From Primulina eburnea (taxonomy: Eukaryota > Streptophyta > Magnoliopsida > Lamiales > Gesneriaceae), in NCBI RefSeq assembly GCF_022965805.1, contig NC_133101.1, forward strand, positions 14,107,054-14,171,053: a stretch of 64,000 nt of DNA, read 5' to 3'. The translations under genes were made by a program, and so were the position numbers. Positions 12,032 to 25,023 of this stretch are shown here, one piece after another (positions within the stretch are counted from its first letter, which is position 1; each line of letters begins with the position of its first letter). Under the pieces are notes generated by a model. That model was not told the origin of the DNA. It ran no database searches and was given only the letters and a program-made list of their open reading frames with translations.

Positions 12032-14147
12032 TGTAATGCCCAGAAATTATGAGAAATGATAAGACAAGATTATAAAGTGTTGCCAGGATGGAAAATAAGA
12101 AATTCTTGGAAATGCAGCACCGCACTCGCGGTGCCAGGCATCACCGCACCCGCGGTAAATGGACAGTAAGTTGACAAGAAAATCCCGTAGCCACACCGCA
12201 CCCGCGGTATTAGACGGAGCGCACCCGCGCTGATGACACCGCACCCGCGGTCGTGTAAGCAGCGCACCCGCGGTCAAGCTTCGGAAAATCTAGATAGAAT
12301 CGTCGAGACTGCAGCGCACCCGCGGTGCATATGTTACCGCACCCGTGGTGCGACGTGCACCATGAAAAATGAGGCCACGTTTTATGAATTGCATGCAGTA
12401 TATATAGAAGCGATTGACACGGTTGTTCTTCAGAAAATTCAGAAAGAGGCGAAAACTTTGAAAGAAAATCCTTACGCCTTTTTGATTTGCGATTGTGGAA
12501 GATCCGTCTATCAGAATTCGAATCTGAAAGTAGTATTGTTCTCCTCGTACTACGAGCTATACAAGGACGTAAGTTTTGTTACGTTTTGAGATGTTTTGAA
12601 AATATGATGTTGCTAGAATTGCATGTGATTCAGATATGGTGTTTCTACTACCGTAGATATCGTATAATTGAAGTCAGATTAAAGAACAGACTGTGTCTGT
12701 AATTATTATGATTTTTGAAAGATAGTGACTGAGATTCTATATTAGGATTGTGTTAGTATTCAGAGTATGATTGTATTGGCACCGATTATGAGTTTCAGTA
12801 TTATATTTGTGATGTTCAGATTGACGGGGTTATTCAGATTGTATTGTTATGCCGTCGAAACATCAGTTGAGTTAGATTGATCAGATTCAGATATGTGTTC
12901 GATTAGATTGTGATATTACTGATATGACTCAGATTGTCTCTTGTTCAGACATTGATCAGATTGTATACTGATTTGAGTATTGATCAGAACAGATTGTGAA
13001 TTGAGTTATGTACTGATACAGCGTATTCGATATTGTCTTTTCAGATTGATATGGACAAAGTTTAATACAGATCATCATCTTCGTCAGATCGGGACGACAA
13101 AGGTATAATTCATGTGATATCTGGGAAGATATAACTCAAATCAGATCTTATTTGAGTTTCCCAATAAAATCACATACTAGACTATTATTTATGTTTTGAT
13201 ATGATTGTTTATAGATTTGTTTATAGAACTTGTATACAAATCTTGCTATGCTTTGTTTACAGATCTTGTGGCATTGCATTAGAATGATTATGTTTGTTTA
13301 CAGATTGTGTATTCATGCATTAAGATAGGACAGTCTGGAGATCAGGCAGACTTCTAGATGTTCGGCGATATCTCAGCTTAGGGGAAGATCACCGCCCCTA
13401 TTGTAGACGTGGATACAGATCAGGCCGAAGTCTAGGAATAAGACGGACATCACCTCGATTGGGAGGGTAGGTGACAGACAGTGCCGTCTTATTCACCCCG
13501 GGATCCCTAGAGTTATAGTCGAGTCGAGTCTAGACATGATTTGACTAGAACTGCATGTGTTTAGAGATGTGGTTTCATAGATTATGAAACCCATGGTTAT
13601 TGCTTTCAGTCATGATAGCATGTTTATCTGAATTGAGCTGAATGGCATGTTTATCTGAATTGAGTTGCATGCTTATTTTGATTTGACTTCATAGATTATG
13701 AAATCTATTACTTTTGAATATGAACATGATAGCATGTTTTATGATTTAGATTGTTTCTATACATGCTTACCATGTTTTATACTGGGATTTATTCTCACCG
13801 GAGTTATCCGGCTGTTGTCTTGTTTTGTATGTGTGCATGACAACAGGTGGGGCTGGATCAGGGTCGAGATGATGATGAGAGAAGACGAGTTAGCGTGGTG
13901 ATTACGGACTTGTAGCAGACTTGGTTTATTACTTGAATTTTAGTAATTGAACCTTAGATTTAGGTTGTACAGTATTGTACTTTTCTACTGAACTGTAGTT
14001 TTTATACAGAGATGTATATTGTTTAGATTCCATTACCTTCCGCAGTTACATGTTAAAAAGGAAAAATTTTTAGACCCTGTTTTATCTTAATTGATAATTA
14101 AATCCCAAAGATTATTAATAAGACAGATCAGCGTCCGGGTCCCCACA
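12032..14147 (+). repeat. LTR 3 of ladder (complete, 2116 bp)
   Basis: Right end of the ladder, TGTAATGCCC to GTCCCCACA. Here the LTR is followed not by a primer binding site but by unrelated sequence (ACCATGGACG). It shares the CCCGTGGTGCG variant with LTR2 but lacks LTR2's private changes. Confidence 0.92.
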
Positions 14148-14329
14148 ACCATGGACGATATAAAAGTCATGTTCAATCTCAATATTGATACCTCAATCAT
14201 CACGTGAAATCTAACGAGCTAAATAACTACATAATAAATGACATAAACGTATTACTAATCATTTGTACGAGTAACCGGGCATTACATATATTTTGTCTGA
14301 TTTGGTAGATTATTTTATGCGACTGTTGC
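14148..14329. other. Spacer with a minus-strand LTR start fragment
   Basis: Between two element ends. Bases 14275-14286 read CCGGGCATTACA, the reverse complement of a gypsy LTR start (TGTAATGCCCGG). About 140 bases down to 14148 may therefore be the truncated start of an older minus-strand LTR into which the ladder inserted. Nothing else is recognisable. Confidence 0.45.
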
Positions 14330-16161
14330 TGTGGGGACCCGGACGCTAATCAAGTTCTTTATCATCGTTGGGACTAATTAATCAATTATAAAACAGGGTC
14401 TAAATTTTTTTTTATATTTATTTTAAAAATGTGGAACGTAGTGAAATCAACTAATATACAACTCAGTATAAAATAAAGTACAAGTCTTGTATCGTCTACA
14501 AATCAGTAAAACTAAGGTTCAACATCTAAATATCAAGTGTCAAAACCCTATATACATCCAAGTCCGAAGTCTCCACTCTATCACGATCTCTCCTCATCTT
14601 CTGGACCCTGATCCTGTCCCACCTGTTGTCATGTACACATACAGACAAGACAACAGCCGGGTAACTCCGGTGAGAATAAATCCAAGTATAAATCAACGAA
14701 ACATGCAATCATATAAACAAATATAAAGCATGTAATCAGGTAACATATATATGTATCAAAATCTGAACATAAACAATCATAGACTGTCGACAATGATCGT
14801 AACTCTATCATTCAGACTAGACTCAATCCTAGTCTAGGGATCCCGGTTTCCAAATGTGGTATTCCTATATCGAATTCCATAATAGAAGGAACTCTGTTCC
14901 TATTACTCGATATAACCAAATATGGTGTTCCTATATCGAATTCCGTAATAGAAGAATTCCAATCCTATTACTCGATATAACCAAACATCCGGTGTCCTGA
15001 CCTATCCGTCACGGACTGTAGCTCTATCGCTAATAACCCATCTTGAGACATCGTGCAATGTGCCCGTGGCGATCCCTCCACTGTCAGGCACTTCCGTCCC
15101 AAGATGTCTACACTATCCTGTGACATCGTGCAATGTGCCCGTGGCGATCCCACCACTATCAGGCACTTCTGTCACAAGATTTCCCGTCTGTTACCTGCTA
15201 TCTATAAATCAAGAGAACAAGTATATCAATCAAATCAATGCAATATCAATGCAATAAAGTAAAGTATGTGATTTAGGGAAACTCAAGTCTAGACTGACTC
15301 AAGTCGATCTCCCAGTACCACATTGACTTATACCTTTCGTTTATAGTCTCGGTCTAAAGCAATCGAAGTTCTGACCTCAAGACTGTCTCTGTAAATCTGA
15401 AACGATATATCAAGAATCATAATATCAATATTTTATTCTCAATTCAACTCTGGATCTGATTAATCTGAATTAACTCAAATTAGCGGCATAACGGCACAAT
15501 CTCAGTATTCCCGTCAATACCATATCACCAGATATTAATTACAAATCATAACCCATATCCATTACAATTTGTAATCAATCCATAACTCAAATCTATTCAA
15601 TTCACAATCAATATAATCAGAAAATCATAATAATTCCAGAATCAGTCCCTTCTTCATTCTGACTTCGATTCTACGGTGTCTAGTATATCAAGAACACTAT
15701 ATATGAAATATATTCAATTCCATCAACATCATAATTTCAAATGATAATAAAACTCAATGAAACTTACGTCCAATTGTAGCTCCTGACGAGGGGATCTCAA
15801 AACTATGCTCGGATTAAAAATCGGATGGCCGGATCTTGCACAACAAATTTTCTAAGATACAAGGAAGTTTGAGGGATTTTATGAAGATGGAGTCTCGATT
15901 ATCTTGCTGAAATGCTGAACAAAATGGGAGGAATTTCCTTTATAAACATGGTGAAGACAAGTGTCCCACTCAAATCCCATAATTGCACTTTAGTCCCTCA
16001 AATTTTCACTATTTGCAAATCGGCCCCTATTCAATCTTTTCCATTCAATTTCAATCCTAAATAAGTTCAAACATCTTGGAATATAATTCAACACTCCATA
16101 ATTCTCTGATTCAATAATCTCGGTTTAAAATAATATCATTTCTATAATCTCGGACCTTACA
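14330..16161 (-). repeat. Minus-strand gypsy LTR (1832 bp)
   Basis: On the minus strand it starts TGTAAGGTCC, directly after a polypurine tract (plus-strand CTCCCCCTCT at 16166-16175), and ends GTCCCCACA. It lacks the GC-rich motif cluster of the ladder LTRs. It contains two local tandem duplications of about 76 bases each (about 14850-14985 and 15045-15180). It keeps the TGTTGTC...GACAACA hairpin. It is the 3' LTR of the decayed internal domain at 16162-19971. Confidence 0.8.
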
Positions 16162-18234
16162 ATTCTCCCCCTCTAAGATACGATTTCGTCCTCGAAATCA
16201 TAGGTAATCAAGTCAGATCTCAACACGAAACGTATACAAGAGGTAAATCAGAAAACTTATCTCAATGAATCAATTCTGAAATTTCAATCTCATATCAGAT
16301 TCTGTTTTTCAGATATTCTCATTGACCTACTGACAATCTTACTGTGTTTTCAACAACATGATAATCTTCATTCTGAATTCTCTTACTTCTACTGATTCTG
16401 ATTCCAATCTGGAATAAGAATTCACTAAGTACAATATCATAATACTTCTCCAATCCTTCTGACAGAATCAATCTCGTATTACTGGCTATACAACGTCCGT
16501 ATAAACCAATCTACAACTCATCACATATCAGGACCATCAGCTATTATCAAATCTGTTTATCTCAATCAATGACATATACTGTCTTCAGCTTCAAATACCA
16601 ATCGTCATCATCCGACGCTAGTTTCTTAAATCTGTCCATTCTGAACTGTCTTAATAATTATTGTCATACAGGAATTCATACAGTGACAATAATTCATAAC
16701 AACTAGTGCTAACATCCAGCACTAAAGCTGTATAGTGCTAATATCCAGCACAAAGTTGTACCAAAATCTTCCAATATCTGGCTAGTACATTCTGACTGTC
16801 TGTCAATCTGTAAAACAATCTAAGAGAAAGCTCATGATATACTCTATTACAAGTACCAAATCCATCAAAAGTCACAATCTGATATAATATATTTCAACAT
16901 CCTGGTCAATCTGACAATTTCTTGACATCGATCTTTGTCATTTGGTTATGTTTGTACGTTCTGGTACAAAATAATAGATATAGATTGAACAATCTGTCAA
17001 TCATAATCATATCATATCATATCTGGAAAGTATCGAAGTAATCTCATTATGAAATTCATCGAATTATACTCCCCATTTCTCGTCAGAACTATACAATTTC
17101 TGTAATAAATCTTCTGATTTGTATCTTTCTGTCTTTTCTATTAGCAATTCAGACCTATCAATACAATTTCTGTCAACATTTCCATACAAATTCTGTCATA
17201 GTTGATCTAATCTGTCTATATAAACTCTATCTATTCGAATACCATACATTCTCAATCATCAAATTGAAAACTGAATCCACTACGGTACATTTCTGACCCT
17301 ATCTGTGATTTCAGATTCGAACTATTTGATACAAACAAATCAGTTAATAACATAAATGAAAGAAAATATACCTACCTGGTATTCGGCTCTGACTAACTAT
17401 ATCAAGCTTTGCTGTACAATTCTGACACATCTGACATCACAAGATAATCAGTCTCATACAAAATACACAATCACATATCTGTTACATTCTGATCACATTC
17501 TGAAATGCTGTAACTCTCGAATTTAACTCTGATTCGGTTGGAACTGTATATACTCTCAATGGTTCACAATAATCTGCAGCGTATACGGATTCAAAACACA
17601 ATAATATTACATCAGAGACGAAATATCAATATCCTATACAGATCTAGTGAGTTCAGTGAACTCATAAAACAATGATTTCTGGTAAATATCTTCATGTCAT
17701 TCTGATCAACTGTTATATCCCATCTGCAAATAAAATATGCTCCCCAACAAATATAAGATGTCTCAAATACTGATTTAGAACAATAACAATACTCAGCAGA
17801 TATAAAGCAACATTCAAATAAAATAATCTGTCAAATCAGACAAAATACATTTCTGACATTTCTGATATTTCTGACATCTCTGAAATTTCTGATATTTCTG
17901 ATATCAGTATCTTATCAGTCACTGATCGTAATCTCAACTGTATCAGAATCAATCGGTATACTAACTGCAGGTATCGCATATTCTGAATACAATTTGTTTC
18001 AAGCAGGATTCATATCTGAATAATTTCTGTATACAATAATCCTTATTCTCAGAATAATCAATACAATCTCCCAATAGTCGATTCGATCAATCAAATGCTG
18101 CAATTATATCAAAATCTCATAGATATAACAAGCATAGAATTATCAGAACATCTCTGAAGATACTGACACGTGCCAAAGAGAAACACTAAATCAGATGTAA
18201 CTCCTGGTCGGTACTCTTCTACTGATCTTTCAAT

Positions 18235-18495
18235 TTATTCTGTATCATTCTGTACATACAATATTATTCTGTACTGAATTCTAAAACAACAATCAGTATC
18301 TGATCTGAATTCAATTCTGAAATCTATCTTTCTGATATAAAGCAAATCTAAAATCTTATTTAGGCAAACATCTGCCAACTCGTATATCACTGGCAAATCT
18401 GCCAATGTTAAGCTCGATTTCAGTACATCTACTGAGTACATAAGGATACCATCTGTTCCTTTCTGTAACAATCGAGTCATATACGACAATATCAA
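18235..18495 (-). pseudogene. pol remnant (protease-RT linker)
   Basis: An 86-codon frame aligns with the linker between protease and RT of the gypsy element near 26570-26800 (MTRLLQKGTDGILMYSVD, then SSLTLADLP). No catalytic residues are included. The surrounding pol is too decayed to read. Confidence 0.55.
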
Positions 18496-18954
18496 AGGAA
18501 TTCTAAATCTAGAATCCTTATTGCAAAATCTCTACTCATTAGCTATCTCTAATCTGAATCTTACCATGTCTGGAACAGATTCTACAATATTTCTGTCTTT
18601 CTGTACTTGATCATTATATCACCAATATCAGTAATGCAGTCAAATCAGACAATACAAGTACACCATACTCTGTCTCGATTCTCATTCTCATTTTACTGTA
18701 GTATACAATATATCACAGAAATCTCTGAGATCAATCTTTCTTTCCCCAGAAGGTACAAAGATTAATACTACAGCAATACAGACCCAACAGATAATGCATA
18801 TCTCCATGCAACTCATTCCTGGATAATCTTAAGAAATGCATTAGTATATATCAATACATATGCAACATAATCATAAAAGATCAGTACCTGTCACTATGTC
18901 ATCAAGTGTGCCCTGGGTCTGTTCCTCAATCACATATCCAAATGGTCCAGCCCT

Positions 18955-19790
18955 CTAAGATCTTCGGGGACCTCTCTGTGGACAAACCTTAGCAAAATGC
19001 CCTGGTTGTTTACAGATATTGCAATGATCAAGCACTCCTTGGCAATGTCCTGTGGGATGTCTTCCCCCGCAAGTTCTGCAGTACACTCCAGTGTAACTCG
19101 AACTAGAATCACTAGAACTAGAGGAACCAATCCCTAAATTCTTGAATGGCTTCTAGTGAGCTTTCAGCAAATCTTGCTTTCCACTCGTGTTGCCACGATC
19201 AACTCGGAGAGGGGATTGTTGTGTCTGGGGTGGTATTGATCAAACTCGCCTCCGCTCTCTTCGCTCTACTCAAGACATCAGCAAAATGGTGAGGTCGTTG
19301 TATATTCATCAATGCAATTATCTCTGAGTTCAATAATTTGATGAATTGATCCGCTACAGCTTAATCATTTCCAGCTAAATGAGGAGCAAAACGCAGTAGA
19401 GTAGAGAATTTAGCCACATATCCTTCAATATTCAGTTGACCTTGGCTCAAATTCTCAAATTCTGCTCTTTTGACCTCCCGGTAGGAAACAGAAAAAAAAT
19501 CTTTGATAGAATTCAATTTTGAAAACTTCCCACGTGATCACAGTACCACGTTGTGCTATTACTCCTTTGATTGTAATCCACCAACTTCTGGCAGCCTCTC
19601 GTAACTGGTGAAATACCAATTTAACTCTCTGTTCATCTGTACAATCGAGTAAATCAAACAAAATTTATATATCATCAAACCAGTTCTGACAATCTTCAGA
19701 TGTCTCGGTACCACTCAGAATCGGCAGCTGTAATAACTGATATTCTCTCATCTTAGCTTCTATCTGAGTTTCTGATGCATCTGTCTGTTC
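18955..19790 (-). pseudogene. gypsy gag, minus-strand copy
   Basis: Gag related to 8488-9339, broken by frameshifts and stops. An N-terminal frame (19455-19661) carries FDLLDCTDEQRVKL and REAARSWW. A C-terminal frame carries both Cys/His clusters (CRTCGGRHPTGHC and CNICKQPGHFAKVC) and stops at 18955. An A-rich run near 19489 marks one frameshift. The expected start region reads T-D-A-S instead of M-D-V-S. Confidence 0.75.
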
Positions 19791-19971
19791 ACTCGAAGTA
19801 CTACCCCTTTCTGGAATTCTCCGAGGCGGTATATCTGAATATAAAACAAATCAATACCCAATCTATATAATCTGTCTCAGCCCTCCTCTGATCATATACC
19901 TCTGATTCAGACTCGGTTCTGATTCAGTCTTGGTAATTACATGATGTAATCAACTCAGATAACAAACAACA

Positions 19972-21882
19972 TGTGGGGACCCGGGCTCTAATTCTTTTTC
20001 TTGGGCTTAAATGGATCGTTATTCTAAAATATGGGTCAATTTTTCGCTTTTTACATTAAATCAAATGTAACTAAACAAGCATAAGTTCTTTATTAAATTT
20101 ACAACATACAAACACAAAATACATGTCTTGCTCTGTATGTCCTCAACTAACCAGTATTAAAATACAGTACATAATAAAAGACAACTACTGGTTCATCTGC
20201 TACGCCCGTGATCTCCACGCTAACCCGATCATCTTTGTCCCGACCCAGATCCTGCCCCACCTGTTGTTATGCACACATACAGACATAACAACAGCTGGAA
20301 AACCGGTGAGAACAAATCCCAGTATAAACATGTATACATGCATTCAAACAATCTAAAACATGAAACATGCTAATATGAATGTCATTCATATAAAATCATG
20401 CAATGCGAATCCAATCATGTCTAGACTCGACTCAACTAGAACTCTAGGGATCCCGTTGTGAATAAGACGGCACTGTCTGTCACCTACCCTCCCAATCGAG
20501 GTGCTGTCCGTCTTATTCCTAGACTTCGGCCTGATCTGTATCCGCCTCTACAATAGGGGAGGTGATCTTCCCCTAAGCTGTGATATCGCCGAACGTCTAG
20601 AAGTCTGCCTGATCTCCAGACTGTCCTATCTTAATGCATGAATACACAATCTATAAACAAGCATAATCATTCTAATGCAATGCCACATGATCTGTAAACA
20701 AAGCATAGCAAGATTTGTATACAAGTTCTATAAACAAATCTATAAACAATCATAATCATATCTAGATATAAACAATAAAACAAGTATGTGATTTTGGTTG
20801 GGAAACTCAAATGTGATCTCATTTGAGTCGTGATTCCCCAAACAAAACATGTACTATACCTTTCGTCGCACAGTTGCTGTCACGGTTGACAATACGAATC
20901 TGAAATGGAAATGTTGATACAAAATCTATCAATCTCTTATCTAATCAACACATATCCAAGTCACTACGTGAACTCGATACAATTTGACGGCATAACGACG
21001 TATATTCTTAACACCGGTCAATCCAAATCTCAACAGATATCAACCCTATATCATCCTCAACTCATACTCAAATCCTATGCACAAAACCATATTTAAAATC
21101 GATATAATGTACTTCTAACTATGCTGAATTTCATAATAATTGCATATGATATCTGTTCTTCGATCTGTTTACAAATATATCATGCTCAATACGTCAAGAA
21201 CATAATATAACTATCATATTCCAATTCCTCTAACATCTAAATCGTGAAACTTGCTAGAATTAAACAATACTTACATCACTTTGTAGCTTTCAAAGCAAGG
21301 AACACAATTCTTAACTCGGAATATGATTTGGATGGCTAAATCGTGAGATATCTAACTTTAAAGCTTGAAAACCTTGAGAAGTTATGGAGGAAATCTCGGT
21401 TCTGAGAGCTGGAACTGAAGAATAGCTGAATCAGCGCACTTATATATATATACTAGGCCACATGTCAAGTTGAGAATTAGAGTGGATTTCTCGGAGGCAT
21501 GACCGCGGGTGCGGTGTTAACATGAGCGCAGGTGCGCTCATGTCTCGGCAGGACCACTATTTTCCCATAACTGTCGACCGCGGGTGCGGTATAGTTAAGG
21601 CCGCGGGTGCGGTCTTAATGACACCGCGGGTGCGGTCCTGAAAATGAAATTTGGGCACCCTACTGTCCTTGCACCGCGGGTGCGCCCCTAACCAGACCGC
21701 GGGTACGGTATGGCTTCGGCAGCACATTCAAAATTCCATGATTTATGACCGCGGGTGCACTCTTGTTCTGAGCGCGGGTGCGGTCTCTCACACATGAAAT
21801 ATTTCGTACTTTCATCTTATGACATGCATTCTCATATCCTCCGAGTCGTACGACAATGAAACTAATAATCTCGAGCCTTACA
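19972..21882 (-). repeat. Minus-strand gypsy LTR (1911 bp) with GC-rich motif cluster
   Basis: On the minus strand it starts TGTAAGGCTCGAG after a polypurine tract (AGAGGGGGAGAAA) and ends GGGTCCCCACA. About ten copies of the CCGCGGGTGCGGT motif lie at roughly 21500-21790. The conserved hairpin of the ladder LTRs is present at about 20457-20521. It is the 3' LTR of the element ending in 21983-22783 and also abuts the internal domain 16162-19971, so it sits in a second ladder-like chain. Confidence 0.85.
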
Positions 21883-21982
21883 TTTCTCCCCCTCTAAGAA
21901 ATGATTTCGCCCTCGAAATCGCACATCATTCTATCAATGCAAGCATCAAAATAATAACATCAAAGTTAGATCAATACTTACA

Positions 21983-22783
21983 TCATTGAAATAACTCGGG
22001 GTGTTTCTGTATCATGTCGGCTTCTGTTTCCCATGTCGCTTCTTCAGCGCCATGACGACTCCACTGAACCTTCACAAGTGGAATAATTTTCGTTCTGAGC
22101 TGCTTATCTTTCCGATCAAGAATCTGTATCGGTTGTTCCACATAGCTCAAAGTCTGATCAAGTTCAGCATCGTCGGGTTGAATGACATGAGAAATATCTG
22201 GCATATATCTTCGCAACATTGATACATGAAACACGTCATGTATACCGGATAGAGAAGGAGGAAGAGCAAGTCTGTAAGCTCGATCGCCAATCTTCTCTAG
22301 GATCTCGTAAGGACCAATGTATCGAGGAGACAGTTTCCCGCGTTTGCCAAATCTTACAACGCCTCTGAACGGAGAAATCTTTAAGAATACTCTATCTCCT
22401 ACTTCAAATACTAACGGTCTACGTCGGATATTGGCGTACTTTTCTTGTCTATCCTGTGCTGTCTTCATTCTTTTCTGAATAACTTTCACCTTCTCAGTCA
22501 TGTCACGAATCATGTCTGGCCCCAGTTCTGGTACTTCTGAGATATCATCCCAATATAGCGGAGATCTGCACTTCTTGCCATACAAAGCTTCAAACGGTGC
22601 CATCTCGATACTCGTCTGATAGCTATTATTGTAAGAAAATTCGCAAAGAGGTAGGGAATCTTGCCAACTAGTACCAAAATCTAGTACTACGGCTCTCAAC
22701 ATATCCTCTAGAGTCTGGATAGTCCGTTCTGATTGTCCGTCTGTCTGAGGATGATAAGCAGTACTCAGGTGTAATGTCGTACC
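21983..22783 (-). pseudogene. pol: gypsy integrase C-terminal part with chromodomain
   Basis: C-terminal integrase piece of a chromovirus-type gypsy pol. It begins in the catalytic core just before the conserved STAYHPQTDGQSERT segment, continues through EFSYNNSYQTSIEMAPFEAL and the GPYEIL region, and ends with a chromodomain-like tail (VKVQWSRHGAEEATWETE). The chromodomain is known to steer chromovirus integration to heterochromatin. The frame is open to its natural stop but is cut at 22783, where the plus-strand LTR begins. The rest of the same frame probably lies in 27158-28719. Confidence 0.85.
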
Positions 22784-24771
22784 TGTAAGGCTCGAGATTT
22801 ATTAATCTTCATCTAGGCGATATTTGATAGTGTGAGAGTGCATGACATTGCATGAGAAACACTAAGTAAAATGAGGGTAGGAAAGACATGAGAAAAGATG
22901 TGAAAGGTGAAGAATAAATGTAAAGGGCCGAAGCTATGGCGTATATGCACGAAGGAATGCGCGCATATGCATGGAAATTTCAGTAGCCTTGGCGCACATG
23001 CGCGAAGAAATGCGCGCACTTGCGCGAGCAGGCCAGTGGCATTGGCGCATATGCGCGAGAGTAGTGGCGCATATGCGCGAAGCGTCCAGAACCATTGGCG
23101 CATATGCGCGAGTTTAGTGGCGCATATGCGCGAGTGCTAAATTTGCCGAGACAGTAGGTTCGGCGCATATGCGCGAGTAATGCCGCGCATATGCGCGAGA
23201 CGTGTAATGCAAAGGATTAGCCATGTGTCTTGAATCATGCAAGATATATATACAAATGTCTCGATTTTTTCTTCATGTTTTCAGTAGGATTCGATATTTT
23301 CAGAGAGAAAAGCTTCCAAAGTTTCTCCTTCACTTATAATGGTGATTTTGCAAGATTTAGCAATCCAAACTTTGATCCGACTTCGGTTTTGAACTCCTCT
23401 CTTCAGTATCTACAAAGTGATGTAAGTCTATTCGATTTCAGTAAGTTTTGAAATTCAGATATTGGGGAAATGAGAATATGATAGTTATATTGTGTTCTTG
23501 GCATATTGAGCATGATATATTTGTAAACGGATCAAAGAAAGGATATCATATGCATTTCCTATGAATTTCAGTATGATTTATGAATTGTTGGGATAGGATT
23601 TATTGTGTTTTGGATGGATATTGTATTGGGTTATGAATTAGAATGATTGAGAATGAGATAATGTTGATATCTGTTAAGATTTGATTGACCGATATCGAGA
23701 ATCACGTCGTTATGCCGTCAAATTGTATTGAGATCACGTAGTGACTTGGTTAAGTGTTGATTGGATTAAAGATTGATAGATTGTGTATCGACATTTCCAT
23801 TTCAGATTCAGTTTGGCGACCGTGACAGCGATTCTACGACGAAAGGTATAAATCATGTTTGTTTGGGAAGCCACAACTCAAATAAGACATTATTTGAGTT
23901 TCCCAAACCAAACCACATACTATAGATGATTGTATTTAATTATATCATGTTTATAAATTGTGTATAGAATTATATTCAATGTTGTAACATGATTATGCTT
24001 TGATTATAAGAATTGTATTCAAGCATGTAAGATTATTATAATATTCAGATATGAATATGAGTATGCTTTGTTTACAGATTGATAGTCATTGCATTTAAGA
24101 TAGGAGAGTCGTTGACAGCCATTGTCAACTATCTAGATGTTCGGTGTATCTCAGCTTAGGAGCAGCCCTGACTCCTATTGCAGCCATAGATACAGCTCAG
24201 ACCGAAGTCTAGGAATAAGACGTACAGTCACCCCGAGTGGGAGGGTAGGTGACAGCCATTGACGTCTTATTCATACGGGATCCCTAGAGTGCTAGTCGAG
24301 TCGAGTCCAGACATGGTTTGATTCGCATTGCATTGCATGTGCATATGATGTCATTTATGATAGCATGATTCACGTTTAATTGATTATATGCATGTATACA
24401 TGTTTATACTGGGATTTGTTCTCACCGGAGTTTCCGGCTGTTGTTATGTCTGTATGTGTGCATAACAACAGGTGGGGCAGGATCTGGGTCACGCAGAGGA
24501 TGAGAGACGGACATAGCGTGGTGATCTCGGGCTTAGCAGAAAAACTAGTAGTTGTACTTTGGCATGTACTATATTTAATTACTAGTTGTCGAATATGGTT
24601 TGGAACCAGACATATTTGTATCTTATGGTTGTATATTATGTTGTTGAATAACATAGAATCTTTTTGTGTTAGCTTTCATTTGAGTTAATGTAAAAGCGAA
24701 AATTTGACCCACTTTTTATATTAATGATCCATTTAAATCCCAAAGAAAGAGTTAGAGCCCAGGTCCCCACA
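22784..24771 (+). repeat. Plus-strand gypsy LTR (1988 bp) with GCGCATATGCGC cluster
   Basis: Starts TGTAAGGCTCGAG and ends AGGTCCCCACA, followed by a primer binding site. Between about 22930 and 23200 it carries roughly ten copies of a palindromic GC-rich motif (GGCGCATATGCGCGA and variants), at the place where the ladder LTRs carry CCGCACCCGCGGT. Both conserved hairpins are present (24213-24272 and 24439-24470) with compensatory base changes relative to the ladder. Confidence 0.88.
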
Positions 24772-24776
24772 ACAGG

Positions 24777-24789
24777 TGGTATCAGAGCC
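24777..24789 (+). other. Primer binding site (tRNA-iMet)
   Basis: TGGTATCAGAGCC, five bases after the LTR end at 24771. Confidence 0.9.
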
Positions 24790-25023
24790 GTAGGGTCTGT
24801 AGACTGAGATAGAGTAGAATGAGCGGGGTAGATCGAGTCATCTTCCTTGCTTATGATGTGCTAACATGTTTATTGCTTTCATTATTACATGTTGTTTATT
24901 ATCTGATTGATTTCAGCGTGTAATAAACTGAATCAGAACCTATTCTGGATCAGAGGTAAATGATCAGAGGAGGACTGAAACAGTTGTATAGCTTGTATAC
25001 TAAATTGTTTGAATATCAGATAC

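Larger units (their letters stand above)
1..14147 (+). mobile_element. Tandem ladder of a gag-only Ty3/gypsy element (LTR-int-LTR-int-LTR)
   Basis: Three LTRs and two internal domains of the same family follow each other in the same orientation with a period near 6040 bases. The first LTR lacks its first 48 bases because the window starts inside it. Each LTR begins TGTAATGCCC and ends GTCCCCACA. Each is followed by a primer binding site matching initiator-Met tRNA (TGGTATCAGAGC), and each internal domain ends in a polypurine tract (GGGGGAGAA). Copies differ by scattered substitutions and a few single-base indels. LTR3 shares some variants with LTR2 and others with LTR1. Such ladders are normally made by unequal recombination between LTRs. 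The left end is outside the window, so the target-site duplication cannot be tested. Confidence 0.9.
16162..19971 (-). mobile_element. Minus-strand internal domain, same gag-only family
   Basis: Reverse-complement relative of 2069-5991: gag, the protease-RT linker remnant (18235-18495), then a long TCTGA/AATCTG-rich decayed pol region. The first roughly 200 bases after the LTR, including the primer binding site, are missing. The sequence jumps from an LTR end straight into the leader at 19971/19972, with ACA shared at the joint. Finding the same gag-plus-decayed-pol layout at a second place suggests the decay predates spread of the family. Confidence 0.7.

Noticed and set aside
22907..23200. 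Regularly spaced short palindromic repeats resembling a CRISPR array
   Set aside because: Repeats are 12-16 bases, degenerate and unevenly spaced, and lie within a plant LTR.
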